Of a stretch of DNA of 64,000 nucleotides, positions 16,773 through 26,166 are shown in pieces. Within the stretch, counting starts at the first letter, position 1. Every line of letters starts with the position of its first letter. Location of the stretch: the NCBI RefSeq assembly GCF_015062935.1, contig NZ_SUTM01000008.1, forward strand, positions 1-64,000. Direction: 5' to 3'. The translations under genes were made by a program, and so were the position numbers. Source of the stretch: Methanobrevibacter sp. GTDB taxonomy: Archaea; Methanobacteriota; Methanobacteria; Methanobacteriales; Methanobacteriaceae. The notes under the pieces are model-generated. The model did no database searches. It was given only the letters and a program-made list of their open reading frames with translations, and had not been told where the DNA came from.

Positions 16773-18291
16773 ACACTACAACTCCTTCTTTTAATTTTTC
16801 AAGAGCATCATAATCTGAAACAATATCTCCAATAATGTTTGTCGCTTCAAAGCTTTCTGCAGTAGGACCGAATTCTGAATTGTCTTCAAATCTTATACCT
16901 ATTAATCCTGCACTCTTTGAAGCCATATTGGTAATACCGATTTGACCTCTTATAACATTTTCTACAGGGTTATTTTCAGGAACTAAACCTTTAGCAGCTT
17001 TCTTATCTCCTTCAAAAATAACAATATGCATTCCAGGTACTGCAAAGTGGACTTTTATTTGTCCTATAGGATTTTCTAAAAGACCTGATAAACGTTTGAA
17101 ATACTTAACAGACCTTGGAGCATTATCTACAAACTTAATCTTACATAAATCATCTTTACTGATGGATTTTGTAATTACCTGACCTTCTTTTAAGATATCA
17201 ATTGTATGTTTTGGAGATTGCTCGACAACAATTGCATCATCATCAACAATTCCATCAATTAAATGTTCAACTCCTGCTTGAGATAAAATCTCTGTAGCTT
17301 CACTTTGAGTTTTATTTAATAACATTAATCTTTGTCTTTCTGATTTAACAGTTATGAAATCATTTTCTTTCGCAATGTCAATGATTTCCATACCCTTGAT
17401 TATTTTTCCAACAGTAGTGTGAGATGGAGTTAAAACCCTATTTTCACGATATATGAATAGTTTTCCAACACCAACACCAGTGTTCCTGACTGTAATTGTT
17501 CCTCTGTGTCTTTGAGTAGTATCTTCCTTAGGTTTTTCAATACCTTCAAGATCATAAAAACCGATGAAAGATTCACTGTCATAAGAAACTTTAATTCTAC
17601 CGTCTTTAATTAATGAAAACAAATGTTCGACACAAACAGGAGAATCATCATCAATATCAAATGAGATGTAGGTAAATAATTCGTTACCTTCTTCAAGTAC
17701 AGTACTTAAATCTGATACGGCGGCCATATCTGTAGTTGTACTTCTTTCGATAATCGGTTCGATTCCTGTTACTTTATCGTCATCAGTAAGGTTTTCCAAA
17801 GTTTTTTTACCACCAATAACACGAGCAAAAATACCTTTATTGAATGGAGGTACACTGTAAACATTAGTGGTATTTTCTTTAAGTATAATCAAATGAGTAG
17901 ACTCATTACTAAAACTAGATAAACTTAAAACAACATCTCCTTCAAAATATTTATATTCCTCAGAAGTTGGTTCCAAATCAGTTACAATAGGTCCGATAGC
18001 CACTTCGGTTGAAGTAGACCACCTGATATCCAAGTCGACAAAATCTTCATATTGATTTTTCCATACATCAACTAAAGGTTTTGCTTCTTCAGATTCACTT
18101 AATTGAATGATTATAGAACCTGCATTAGTTTTAATTTTATACTTGTTTATATTTTTTTCAAGTTCCTTTTTTCCTTTAATCAGACAAACAATACTACCAG
18201 GAGTATATGGGGCATTAGTTTCGTCAATTACATCTTGAATTGTTGAAGCATCAGCCACATCTATTTCTTCTCCATTAATTTTAATTAACAT
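16744..18291 (-). CDS. Methanogenesis marker protein 3
   Basis: First gene of the marker operon, 515 aa. The N-terminus resembles a small beta-grasp domain ([20 protein letters not shown]). The middle contains a cyclophilin-like region ([20 protein letters not shown], then [15 protein letters not shown]), and the C-terminus is a conserved block from [14 protein letters not shown] to the end. Marker 3 has been found with the MCR activation components. A short AT-rich region with TATA-like elements separates it from the divergent nuclease gene, so the operon promoter lies between 18292 and 18400. Confidence 0.88.
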   Translation of the reverse strand: MLIKINGEEIDVADASTIQDVIDETNAPYTPGSIVCLIKGKKELEKNINKYKIKTNAGSIIIQLSESEEAKPLVDVWKNQYEDFVDLDIRWSTSTEVAIGPIVTDLEPTSEEYKYFEGDVVLSLSSFSNESTHLIILKENTTNVYSVPPFNKGIFARVIGGKKTLENLTDDDKVTGIEPIIERSTTTDMAAVSDLSTVLEEGNELFTYISFDIDDDSPVCVEHLFSLIKDGRIKVSYDSESFIGFYDLEGIEKPKEDTTQRHRGTITVRNTGVGVGKLFIYRENRVLTPSHTTVGKIIKGMEIIDIAKENDFITVKSERQRLMLLNKTQSEATEILSQAGVEHLIDGIVDDDAIVVEQSPKHTIDILKEGQVITKSISKDDLCKIKFVDNAPRSVKYFKRLSGLLENPIGQIKVHFAVPGMHIVIFEGDKKAAKGLVPENNPVENVIRGQIGITNMASKSAGLIGIRFEDNSEFGPTAESFEATNIIGDIVSDYDALEKLKEGVVVYVTESNNES

Positions 18292-18412
18292 ACAATCTCC
18301 TAATAAGAATTTTTAATATTATATATTTATAATCTTTTTATATATTAAAATTATTGAATTGCAAAAACTATATTTACACAAACTTATAACAACAATATAT
18401 AGGAGGAAAATT

Positions 18413-19159
18413 ATGGCACTAAACAAAAAACATATCTTTTCATTAATATTGATTTTGATTCTTGCAGCCAGTGCAGTTTCAATTGTTAATGCATACACCG
18501 GAACTGGATTTTCACACAACATTCCAAGTTCAAAATACTCAGATATGTCTGCATCAGATATCTTAAGCCAGTACAGTGATACCGAATGCCACGTTGAAGA
18601 AACAGGAATATGCACCACAGTGGTTGACGGAGACACCATTTACTTAGACAATGGTGAAAAAATACGTTTTGTTGGTGTAAACACACCCGAAAGAGGTGTA
18701 GAAGGATATATTGCATCTAAAAATTTTGTTCAGAAATTGTGTCTTGGAAAAGAAGTGGGAATTGACATTGACGATTCAAAACATTCAGACAAATACGGAA
18801 GAACATTAGGCGTCGTTATTGTTGATGGTAAAAATGTCAATGAAATGCTTTTAAAAGAAGGCCTTGCTGAGATAATGTACATGCCACCTAGTGAATTTTA
18901 CCCCTATGACTGGGCAAATGGCGATACCCATGTGGCAAGCACACACACTACATCTTTATCAAGCAGTTCTTCAGGTGACAGTTCCTCTTCAAGCTCAACC
19001 GGATCTGGAAGCTATGTTGCCAATGCAAATACTGGAAAATTCCATGTTGCAAGCTGCAGCAGCGTAGATAAAATGTCTGAAGGAAATAAAGTGTATTTAT
19101 CAAGCAGAGATGACGCAATTAACCAAGGATATGTGCCTTGCAAAAGGTGTAATCCTTAA
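18413..19159 (+). CDS. Secreted staphylococcal-nuclease-like protein with Ada-like metal-binding tail
   Basis: An exported nuclease, 248 aa. The start at 18413 has AGGAGG 7 nt upstream; the frame upstream of it is ignored. A signal peptide (about 1-28, LILILILAASAVSIVNA) leads to an SNase domain: VVDGDTIYL, IRFVGVNTPER, and DKYGRTLG supply the catalytic Arg/Asp/Glu pattern. A Ser-rich linker (LSSSSSGDSSSSSS) joins a small domain, SYVANANTGKFHVASC...YVPCKRCNP, like the zinc-binding Ada fold seen after SNase domains. It probably cuts extracellular nucleic acid. Confidence 0.88.
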   Translation: MALNKKHIFSLILILILAASAVSIVNAYTGTGFSHNIPSSKYSDMSASDILSQYSDTECHVEETGICTTVVDGDTIYLDNGEKIRFVGVNTPERGVEGYIASKNFVQKLCLGKEVGIDIDDSKHSDKYGRTLGVVIVDGKNVNEMLLKEGLAEIMYMPPSEFYPYDWANGDTHVASTHTTSLSSSSSGDSSSSSSTGSGSYVANANTGKFHVASCSSVDKMSEGNKVYLSSRDDAINQGYVPCKRCNP

Positions 19160-19171
19160 TTTTTTCTTTTT

Positions 19172-19963
19172 TTAATTTAATTTATTTAATTCATTGAGCT
19201 CTTTTTCAATTCTGCTCAAGTCATTGCTGTTTCTGGCAATGTTTGAATATAATAATCCCAAAGAATAGTTACCGATACTTTCCAATATCGGAAGGACAAC
19301 ACCAATGTATATCAACAGTCCAACATACGGGATTGCTATTATCCATGAAGATACAACTGAAACGACAATCATCAAAATAGCCATAATTATTAACCATTTG
19401 ATAATATTGAAAATACCGATATTTCTTATATCGCTTAAAACCCTATTGATTTTTAAAGCTTCAGTTAAACTATCCAAATAAGCCAATCTCGCTTTAGCGA
19501 AAAACAAAAGTACTTCAAATATAATATAGACAACAAGCACCAGAAGGAGAACCATTCCAAATGCCAGTATAAAGCTAGGGATTTTAAATTCATATAGCAT
19601 ATTCAGACTTGACATGCCCACAGTGGATAGGCTAATGAAAAATACCAGAGCCGGAACAATCATATAGGCCATTCTCAAGACCCATAACCTGATAGAATCA
19701 TAAATTGTATTTCCAAAAGTTAATGAAGGAAACACTGCCGATTCGTGTATACCTATACGAACCATGGAAAACAGATATCCCGGCACAAAGAGAATAAATA
19801 TAAAAAATGCAATAAATCCGCAGATTAAGATATACCTGTTATCCAATACCATACCAATTGGGATGAGGGCAACCAGAACAAACAGCATGAAAAGAATAGG
19901 TAATTTCTTGATATTTCTAAAAGGATATTTCAATGAATTTGATACTATTTTGCCTACATCCAT
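19172..19963 (-). CDS. DUF4013 integral membrane protein
   Basis: A 263-aa membrane protein with about six hydrophobic segments (near residues 23-45, 48-70, 95-120, 128-155, 185-215, 215-240). It matches the layout of DUF4013, a family common in Methanobrevibacter and of unknown function. A C-terminal charged helix (RIEKELNELNKLN) is probably cytosolic. It follows mmp2 by 9 bp on the same strand and is the last gene of the nob1-DUF2117-mmp2-DUF4013 run. It converges on the nuclease gene. Confidence 0.75.
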   Translation of the reverse strand: MDVGKIVSNSLKYPFRNIKKLPILFMLFVLVALIPIGMVLDNRYILICGFIAFFIFILFVPGYLFSMVRIGIHESAVFPSLTFGNTIYDSIRLWVLRMAYMIVPALVFFISLSTVGMSSLNMLYEFKIPSFILAFGMVLLLVLVVYIIFEVLLFFAKARLAYLDSLTEALKINRVLSDIRNIGIFNIIKWLIIMAILMIVVSVVSSWIIAIPYVGLLIYIGVVLPILESIGNYSLGLLYSNIARNSNDLSRIEKELNELNKLN

Positions 19964-19972
19964 AAAATCACG

Positions 19973-20947
19973 TTATTTAAATATAAACACAGGATTTTTA
20001 TCCTGATTAAAGACTTCTGCCTGTTCGTCCTTATAATTTAATAAAAGACAATTGGAATCATTTACTTCGCCAACAACGGCTGATTCGATTGAATATTTGG
20101 ATAAATATTCTTTAATATAATCGCATTTATCCTCACTGGCTGTGAATACGAATCCTGAACCTGGATATGATCTTAGCCAATCAACCCATTCAACATTCTC
20201 ATTTCTTGGAATTTTTTCCAAATCGACTACCGCTCCTTTATCTGATGTTTCTAAAAGCATCTCTAAAGTTCCTAAAATTCCAGGATTGGAAATGTCTTTT
20301 CCGGATTTAATGTAATCATGCTCTGCCAAATATTGGACAGCTGTGATTTGGTCTTGAACCAGTTGTGCATCTTTATCATATGTTGTATCCCAGTTTAGGC
20401 TAAACATTTCATGAGGTTTTCCGTCAAGGTCAATTGCAACGATTACCTTGTCACCTGCCTCAGCTCCAAAACTTGTGATGATTTTATCTTTTTGAGCAAT
20501 GCCCACAATAGCTACGCCCAATGAATCAACTTCACCGTCGGGATGCAAATGCCCGCCAACCATCGGAACACCGAATTTCAGACATCCGTCCTTAATTCCA
20601 TTCAGTAAATCTTCATAAATCTCATCATTACTTATAGACATTATGTTTACCATTGCCAACGGTTTTCCACCCATTGCAGCAATATCATTTACATTTACTA
20701 AAACAGAACAGTAACCTGCCCAGTAAGGATTTACATTCATGATATCGCCCCAGATACCGTCAGCCGCTATCAGCATTACCTGATTATTTCCAATATCTAT
20801 AGCTGAGGCATCATCACCAATGTCAATGACAACATTTCCTGAAACATTATATGACTCCTTTAAAAGAGAAATTACATTATCAATTGAGCTTTTACGTGAT
20901 ACGCCCTTAAACTCCTGAATTGATTTGACAAGATTTTTAAAATCCAA
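19973..20947 (-). CDS. Methanogenesis marker protein 2 (AIR synthase-like)
   Basis: A 324-aa protein of the PurM/ThiL/SelD ATP-binding superfamily assigned to marker 2. Visible features are the acidic GDDASAIDI motif, DGIWGD, a VNVNDIAAMGGKPLA block typical of the fold, and GGHLHPDG. The reaction is unknown; relatives phosphorylate or cyclise small substrates. It lies 16 bp after the DUF2117 gene and is co-transcribed with it. It is separate from the main marker operon, though only about 1.6 kb away on the same strand. Confidence 0.85.
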   Translation of the reverse strand: MDFKNLVKSIQEFKGVSRKSSIDNVISLLKESYNVSGNVVIDIGDDASAIDIGNNQVMLIAADGIWGDIMNVNPYWAGYCSVLVNVNDIAAMGGKPLAMVNIMSISNDEIYEDLLNGIKDGCLKFGVPMVGGHLHPDGEVDSLGVAIVGIAQKDKIITSFGAEAGDKVIVAIDLDGKPHEMFSLNWDTTYDKDAQLVQDQITAVQYLAEHDYIKSGKDISNPGILGTLEMLLETSDKGAVVDLEKIPRNENVEWVDWLRSYPGSGFVFTASEDKCDYIKEYLSKYSIESAVVGEVNDSNCLLLNYKDEQAEVFNQDKNPVFIFK

Positions 20948-20963
20948 GATTACACTTCCTAGT

Positions 20964-22079
20964 TTAATTAATATAATTAATTTTGTATTTGCAATTTATA
21001 TTATTTATTATTTCAATGATATTGTCCCTAACTTCATCAATATCTGAATAATCAAAGGTTTCCTGTTTGTCACCAAACATTATCCTTTTAATATCTTTAC
21101 CGCAGACATCATCAAAACCACTTTCAACTTCAAAGATTACAGAATTTTTAACCTTAAATCCATCTTCTACAACCTTGTCCAAATCACCATCAGTTATGCC
21201 AATTACAGGTATATCAAAACGATACAAAATATCAGAAGATATCAAAGTTGTATCATCACCAATTGTAATTACCAGACTGGAATCTCTGAATTTATAAACA
21301 TCTTCACCTGCATGGTCTAAAAAGGTAACTTTAAATTCTTGTGATTTGTCATTTGAAATCACACGAGGCTTAACCTTAGCATGACGTAAAAGCCCGGTTT
21401 TAATAATTGCCCTGTCTAAATCGACTTCACCCAATTTTTCCAGACCGTGCTGTTTAAGCTCTCCTCCAATGATGTCGACAATATGATTGTCACGTGCTAT
21501 AAGTGTTAATTTATCTGAATTGGTTTTTCCAATGACAACGCTGTTGACCATGATGTTCTCACCAGGACTTACACCATGAACAATTCTTTGATTTAGACCT
21601 GCATCATCCTGTTTAATATGATTGTTATAAACCTCTTCAGGCATGACAACATTCAAATCCAATTCATGAGACAATTCATTGACTATATCAAGATCATTAT
21701 TCCATGGTATTATACTTCCGTCCTTTTCGCCAGGCCTTTCAATCTGAATAACAGGAATATTATTATCATCAATTTTTTCAACGAAATGATTATAGACCTT
21801 ATAACCAAATACCTGTCCTGTCACATCAGATTTTCCATAGTTCAACAAGAATATTACATCAACATTGTCATCATAGAAAATCTTTAATGAATCACTTGGA
21901 ACCAATTTACGGGAAATGTCTATTAAATTCTCCAAACTGGCGTCAATAACTGCAGTTCGACCCATTGTTCCACCAAGCCTGACTGAAACATCCCCATAAT
22001 GTTCTAGCAACTTAATTAATTTTAATGCATAACCCGAATCTATTATATTTGGACCGTGAACTACTATTCCAATTCTCAT
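20964..22079 (-). CDS. DUF2117 family protein
   Basis: A 371-aa soluble protein matching the archaeal DUF2117 family. The N-terminus MRIGIVVHGPNIIDSGYA looks like a Rossmann-type strand-loop-helix; the region from VTFLDHAGEDVYKFRDSSLV suggests a second nucleotide-binding-like domain. The function is unknown. The start overlaps the nob1 stop by 4 bp (ATGA), so translation is coupled, and mmp2 follows 16 bp later. Confidence 0.7.
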   Translation of the reverse strand: MRIGIVVHGPNIIDSGYALKLIKLLEHYGDVSVRLGGTMGRTAVIDASLENLIDISRKLVPSDSLKIFYDDNVDVIFLLNYGKSDVTGQVFGYKVYNHFVEKIDDNNIPVIQIERPGEKDGSIIPWNNDLDIVNELSHELDLNVVMPEEVYNNHIKQDDAGLNQRIVHGVSPGENIMVNSVVIGKTNSDKLTLIARDNHIVDIIGGELKQHGLEKLGEVDLDRAIIKTGLLRHAKVKPRVISNDKSQEFKVTFLDHAGEDVYKFRDSSLVITIGDDTTLISSDILYRFDIPVIGITDGDLDKVVEDGFKVKNSVIFEVESGFDDVCGKDIKRIMFGDKQETFDYSDIDEVRDNIIEIINNINCKYKINYIN

Positions 22080-22582
22080 CTGTTCACCTTAATTCTTTTT
22101 TTATAAATTTTAGAGCCACAAATTTCACAATCATCAAAAGGATAATCTTCATCAAATTCTTTTTTACATCCTTCACATACTTTCTTCCAATTATAAATTC
22201 CTTTAATTCCTTCTGTGATGACACCTGAAAAAGGAATGTTCATGATTTTTAGAGTATTTTGTATAGTATAATCATCAGTAATGACTTTAACATTTTCACC
22301 ATTACTTGACAACATATATGCAAGTGCAATTAATTTTTTATCAGGAAGGGATAACCTTAAAATATCACCACTTTCATAGATAATATCGTTAACACACATT
22401 GTATACTGTTCTGGAATATCTTCTATGGTCAATAAACCATCATTCAGGGCAGCATCAAACTTCAAACGGGATTCAAAATCCTTAATTTCAGCAGTGATTT
22501 CAGGAACAGTGAAATTATTATCAGAAGTCAGCTGAAACCCGTTTATGAATGCAGATGCATCAAGCACATAACATGTTTTCAT
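22076..22582 (-). CDS. nob1: NOB1-family endonuclease
   Basis: A PIN-domain endonuclease that matures the 3' end of 16S rRNA. The 168-aa protein starts VLDASAFINGF (first catalytic Asp), has LPDKKLIALA and VITDDYTIQN (further acidic residues), and ends with a zinc ribbon, CEGCKKEF...CEICGSKIY. I use the ATG at 22582 because the family begins with this PIN strand. The 49-residue upstream part of the frame (to 22729) is translated tandem repeat. A TATA-like ATTTATTAG about 25 nt upstream suggests a leaderless mRNA. Confidence 0.9.
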   Translation of the reverse strand: MKTCYVLDASAFINGFQLTSDNNFTVPEITAEIKDFESRLKFDAALNDGLLTIEDIPEQYTMCVNDIIYESGDILRLSLPDKKLIALAYMLSSNGENVKVITDDYTIQNTLKIMNIPFSGVITEGIKGIYNWKKVCEGCKKEFDEDYPFDDCEICGSKIYKKRIKVNR

Positions 22583-22639
22583 GCTTGATATTATAACTTT
22601 AAAAACTAATAAATCTTGGCAATGCAAAAAAATATTCAA

Positions 22640-22738
22640 AAGTTTGGGATAAGTTTGGAATAAGTTTGGGAAAGGTTTGGGATAAGTTTGGAATAAGATT
22701 GGAATAAGCTTGGAATAAGTTTTGGACAAGTTTGGAAT
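22640..22738. repeat. Tandem array: nine units of 11 bp (consensus AAGTTTGGAAT)
   Basis: Nine adjoining units fill exactly 99 bp. Seven are 11 bp; one of 10 and one of 12 bp restore the phase. The consensus is AAGTTTGGAAT with GGGAT, AAGATT, AAGCTT and TTTTGGAC variants. The array lies 58 bp upstream of nob1 and 100 bp upstream of the divergent regulator gene. Eleven bases is close to one helical turn, so identical faces are presented on one side of the helix. No spacers, so not CRISPR. Confidence 0.9.
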
Positions 22739-22837
22739 AATCTATTTAAATTTGGATAACAAAATGACTTATTACCGATAAATTCTCGACACATTTCAAG
22801 AATTTTCAGGAAAGCAAAAAAATGGAGGAACAAAAAA

Positions 22838-23629
22838 ATGTACTCACAAAATGAAATCAATAGCGACATAAGATTTCTTGCAAAATCAGAAATCCGCTTA
22901 AAAATTCTTAGTGAACTAGATACTTACCCAGACAATGTTCGTGGACTTGTAAAAAGAACAGAAATAACCTACAGTTCCATATCAAGTAATGTGAACAAAT
23001 TAGAAGAGAATAACTACATTAAAAAAATCAAGAATAAATATCACATCAACCCTATGGGAAAAATCTATTTCAATACACTGATGGAATTTAAACATAGTGT
23101 TGACATCATCAATGATTTTAACTCATTTTGGTATAAGCATGACCTAAATCAGCTCAGCATTGACGCTGTGAAAAATATAACCGATTTAAAAGATTCCCAA
23201 TTAATTGAAACCACACCTTTAGACATATACAAAACACACAATACCATAAAAAAACAATTGATTGAATCTACAAATGTTAAAGCAATATTTCCTTACCTTC
23301 ATCCGGAATATCCTGAACTGATTGAGGAAATTCTGAAAAATGGAGGATCAATCGAATTGATTGTTCCAAAAAACATAATGAAAGCGTTGATGGAACCAAT
23401 CGACAAGGATTTGAAAAACGATGCAATTAAAAATGACAAATTAAAATTATATTCTGCATCCAATGATTTGCATTTGTATCTTACCATATGCGATGAAAAA
23501 ATGAGCTTAGGATTATTCAAAAATGATGACAGCTTCGACCAGAACAGAATACTGATTTCACAAGATTCCAAATCTTATCAATGGGCTGACGAACTATTCA
23601 ACCACATGAAACACAGGGTGATAAAATGA
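22838..23629 (+). CDS. Winged-helix transcriptional regulator, FilR1/DUF1724 type
   Basis: A 263-aa regulator. A winged helix-turn-helix domain occupies about residues 15-75 (AKSEIRLKILSEL, then ITYSSISSNVNKLEENNYI). The rest matches the FilR1-type sensor domain of methanogen regulators, with FWYKHDLNQL, AIFPYLHPEYPELIEEIL and a LISQDSKSYQWADELFNHMK end. A GGAGG ribosome site lies 9 nt before the ATG. It is first of four overlapping plus-strand genes. The 11-bp array upstream may be its binding site; that is inference. Confidence 0.82.
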   Translation: MYSQNEINSDIRFLAKSEIRLKILSELDTYPDNVRGLVKRTEITYSSISSNVNKLEENNYIKKIKNKYHINPMGKIYFNTLMEFKHSVDIINDFNSFWYKHDLNQLSIDAVKNITDLKDSQLIETTPLDIYKTHNTIKKQLIESTNVKAIFPYLHPEYPELIEEILKNGGSIELIVPKNIMKALMEPIDKDLKNDAIKNDKLKLYSASNDLHLYLTICDEKMSLGLFKNDDSFDQNRILISQDSKSYQWADELFNHMKHRVIK

Positions 23630-24456
23630 CCCGACTAGAAACAAAACAAGAATTAAACAGGGAGTACAGGGACATCAAATATATTTTAACATCAGGAATG
23701 CGTACAAAACTACTCCTATCATTATACAACATTCCAAAAAATTTAGATGACTTGAGGAGGGACCTGACAAAGCCCTCCGCAACAATTCTTCACGGGCTCA
23801 AAGAATTAGAAACAATAAATCTTGTCAAAAAGGCCCATAAATGCTATGAGCTAACTTCAAATGGGTACCTTTTGACAACAAACATGATAAAACTAATCGA
23901 AAACTGGTACGCTTTGGGCAAAAGTGAACACTTCTGGGACGACCATGATTTATCAGATCTCCCGGAAGATGTTTTGAAAAATGTTTACCTTTTAAAAGAT
24001 GCAAACTACATCAATTCAACAACTAGCGATTTATCACTAGCATTTAACCAGTACATCAAGTCAATTTCAAAATCTTCAGAACTTCGCATAATACTGCCAA
24101 TATATTCTGAAAATCATTTTAAGCATATTATCGATCTTTTAAACAATGGTAAATTAGAGAAACTAGAATTAATAATTAGTGAAGAAATTTTTAATTCTAT
24201 TAGCTGTAATGAACTATTTAAAGAAAAACTAATAGATAACATGAATGTTAAAATAACAGTAATTAAAAGGAGGATAAAAATATTCCTAACCTACTCTAAA
24301 GAATTCATGTCACTGACATTGTTCTTTAAAGACGGGCACTATGATGATTCTCAGATTTTAATTGCAGAAGACGAAAATGCTAAAAAATGGGCTTCATCAT
24401 TATGGAATAAATATAGAAAAAATTATGACACAATGGAGCAGCACTACGTTTCATAA
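23626..24456 (+). CDS. Winged-helix regulator, FilR1/DUF1724 type, paralogue
   Basis: A 276-aa paralogue of the preceding gene, overlapping it by 4 bp (ATGA). It has the same design: an N-terminal winged helix (MRTKLLLSLYNIPKNLDDL, then SATILHGLKELETINLV) and a FilR1-like domain with FWDDHDLSDLPEDVL and RIILPIYSENHF. The two copies are clearly diverged, so duplication is not recent. They may form a heteromer or sense different ligands. No ligand site can be named. Confidence 0.8.
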   Translation: MTRLETKQELNREYRDIKYILTSGMRTKLLLSLYNIPKNLDDLRRDLTKPSATILHGLKELETINLVKKAHKCYELTSNGYLLTTNMIKLIENWYALGKSEHFWDDHDLSDLPEDVLKNVYLLKDANYINSTTSDLSLAFNQYIKSISKSSELRIILPIYSENHFKHIIDLLNNGKLEKLELIISEEIFNSISCNELFKEKLIDNMNVKITVIKRRIKIFLTYSKEFMSLTLFFKDGHYDDSQILIAEDENAKKWASSLWNKYRKNYDTMEQHYVS

Positions 24457-24739
24457 AGATCTATTCAATATTTTAATTGGAAGGCCTGGTGGAAATACTT
24501 CCATGATAATATTGGATGAAATTCTGAAGAAACCACAAAATGCCAATCAACTTGCAAGAGCATTAGGATATGATTACAAAACTATCAGATACCACCTAAA
24601 GATTTTTTGTAATCACAACTATGTTGAAAAAGAAAAATTAAATAGTTATACATATTACTTCCCAAGCGAAAAATTAATTAAAAACTTGGATGAATATAAA
24701 CTAATTAAAGAAAATTATTCAAAATTAGTTGACGGGTAA
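24425..24739 (+). CDS. ArsR-like winged-helix protein
   Basis: A 104-aa protein consisting of little more than one winged-helix domain: MIILDEILKKPQNANQLARA, then LGYDYKTIRYHLKIFCNHNYV, then a YTYYFPSEK wing. I take the ATG at 24425 (MTQWSS), which overlaps the preceding gene by 32 bp; the frame is open upstream to 24362. Third regulator in a row. It lacks a sensor domain, so it may work with one of the two upstream proteins. Confidence 0.7.
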   Translation: MTQWSSTTFHKDLFNILIGRPGGNTSMIILDEILKKPQNANQLARALGYDYKTIRYHLKIFCNHNYVEKEKLNSYTYYFPSEKLIKNLDEYKLIKENYSKLVDG

Positions 24740-24744
24740 TGATT

Positions 24745-25248
24745 ATGAGTGAAACTTCTAAACAACATAAAAAAGAAGCATCCCATGACATTATTTGTGG
24801 TATAATAACTCTCAGCGACAGCAGAAAATCAGAAAAGTTAGATTTGTCCGGCCAATATCTGGCTGAAGAAATTGAATCTAGATACACATTAAAATCTAGA
24901 AACCTAATTCCTGATGAAAAAGACGAACTAATCAAATCTATTGAAGCTATGATCGCTGATGAAATCGATGTTATTATAACAAATGGTGGAACTGGTCTTG
25001 ATTCAAGAGATATAACTGTTGAAACTGTGGAATCACTTTTCGACAAAAAATTAGATGGATTTGGTGAAATATTTAGATCAATATCCTATAATGAAATAGG
25101 CGCAGCTGCACTTCTTTCTAGAGCAACTGCAGGAATTTATAAAAAAACTTTAATATTTTCCATGCCTGGTTCACCCAATGCAGTGAAAACCGCATTAGGA
25201 ATAATCATTGATGAACTACCACATATAGTCCACCACGTTAAAAAATAA
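24745..25248 (+). CDS. moaB: Molybdenum cofactor biosynthesis protein MoaB/MogA family
   Basis: A MogA/MoaB-type molybdopterin adenylyltransferase, about 167 aa. Signatures are CGIITLSDSRKSEKLD near the N-terminus, TNGGTGLDSRDIT, and SMPGSPNAVKTAL. It activates molybdopterin for Mo or W insertion, needed for formylmethanofuran dehydrogenase in methanogens. Starts are possible at 24739 or 24745, both ATG; the first overlaps the preceding stop (TAATG). It is the last gene of a regulator operon. Confidence 0.88.
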   Translation: MSETSKQHKKEASHDIICGIITLSDSRKSEKLDLSGQYLAEEIESRYTLKSRNLIPDEKDELIKSIEAMIADEIDVIITNGGTGLDSRDITVETVESLFDKKLDGFGEIFRSISYNEIGAAALLSRATAGIYKKTLIFSMPGSPNAVKTALGIIIDELPHIVHHVKK

Positions 25249-25274
25249 AATTATTTTTTTATTTTTTTCTTTTT

Positions 25275-25802
25275 TTAATCAAAAAATTCATTAACAATTA
25301 TTAATGGTTCTAATTTTATACCTGCTTTTTCAAATTCTTCGATAGCACCTTCCTGCCTATCTACAACAACAAAAGCCCTTTTTACATTACCACCATTATC
25401 CTGAATAGCTTTGATTGCCTTTAATAATGATCCACCAGTAGTTGAAACATCCTCAACGACAACAACATTGTCACCCTCATTCAATTCGCCTTCAATGAGT
25501 TTGGAAGTTCCATACCCTTTCTTTTCTTTTCTAATCATTAAAAGAGGTAATTTTGATTCGAGTGAAACGGCAGTTGCTATCGGAACGGCACCCAAAGCAG
25601 GACCTGCAACTTTATCGATATCATCATCCTTAATCTTTTCAGTGATTAGTTTGGAGATTGTTGACAATATTTCAGGTTCTGTAATTGCCTTTTTCATGTT
25701 AATATAATAGTTACTTTTTTTGCCTGAGGATAATGTAAAGTCCCCTTCAAGGAAAACTTCATTTTCCTTTAATAAATCAATTAAATATTCTTTGGAAGTC
25801 AT
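25275..25802 (-). CDS. pyrE: Orotate phosphoribosyltransferase
   Basis: Forms OMP from orotate and PRPP in pyrimidine synthesis. The 175-aa protein is a type I phosphoribosyltransferase: [16 protein letters not shown] near residue 25, [17 protein letters not shown] (the flexible loop with Lys and Arg residues), and the PRPP-binding loop [17 protein letters not shown] near 120. Its ATG overlaps the stop of the upstream PRC-barrel gene, so the two are co-transcribed. The 3' end faces moaB across 26 bp of T-rich sequence. Confidence 0.95.
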   Translation of the reverse strand: MTSKEYLIDLLKENEVFLEGDFTLSSGKKSNYYINMKKAITEPEILSTISKLITEKIKDDDIDKVAGPALGAVPIATAVSLESKLPLLMIRKEKKGYGTSKLIEGELNEGDNVVVVEDVSTTGGSLLKAIKAIQDNGGNVKRAFVVVDRQEGAIEEFEKAGIKLEPLIIVNEFFD

Positions 25803-26032
25803 TAGATATCATCTACGCCTTTAAGTAAAATTTTATCTCCAATTACTTTTACAAGTTCCATCGGAACTACATCTTCACTGGATTTAATCTGTTCTGAAAA
25901 TCCTGTTTTTTTAACTACCAAATCAGTGAGTTCAAATGTATCCTTATCAAATACCACGTCAATGACTTTTCCGGCAATCTGAATATCAGCATCTAAAACT
26001 TCTTTACCAAATAATTCATCTTTTATTCTCAT
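25802..26032 (-). CDS. PRC-barrel domain protein
   Basis: A 76-aa protein consisting of a single PRC-barrel: [20 protein letters not shown], then LTDLVVKK, then [16 protein letters not shown]. Such stand-alone barrels are frequent in methanogens, and links to RNA processing or cell division have been proposed. GGTGA sits upstream of the ATG. It overlaps pyrE by one base. A second PRC-barrel gene lies at 43064. Confidence 0.8.
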   Translation of the reverse strand: MRIKDELFGKEVLDADIQIAGKVIDVVFDKDTFELTDLVVKKTGFSEQIKSSEDVVPMELVKVIGDKILLKGVDDI

Positions 26033-26166
26033 GGTGTCACCTATGATTAATATTGTACAATCAATTTTAAATAGATTACTTTAATTTCGCTAAAAATTGA
26101 TTACACAATAGCAAATTGTATTAATTACATACAACATACTAACAACACTGAAATTAAGGTGAATGT

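Noticed and set aside
22583-22729. N-terminal 49 residues of the nob1 frame
   Set aside because: They are translated tandem-repeat DNA; the PIN domain starts at the ATG at 22582.
22640-22738. CRISPR-like tandem repeat
   Set aside because: Units are 11 bp, directly adjoining, with no spacers and no cas genes nearby.
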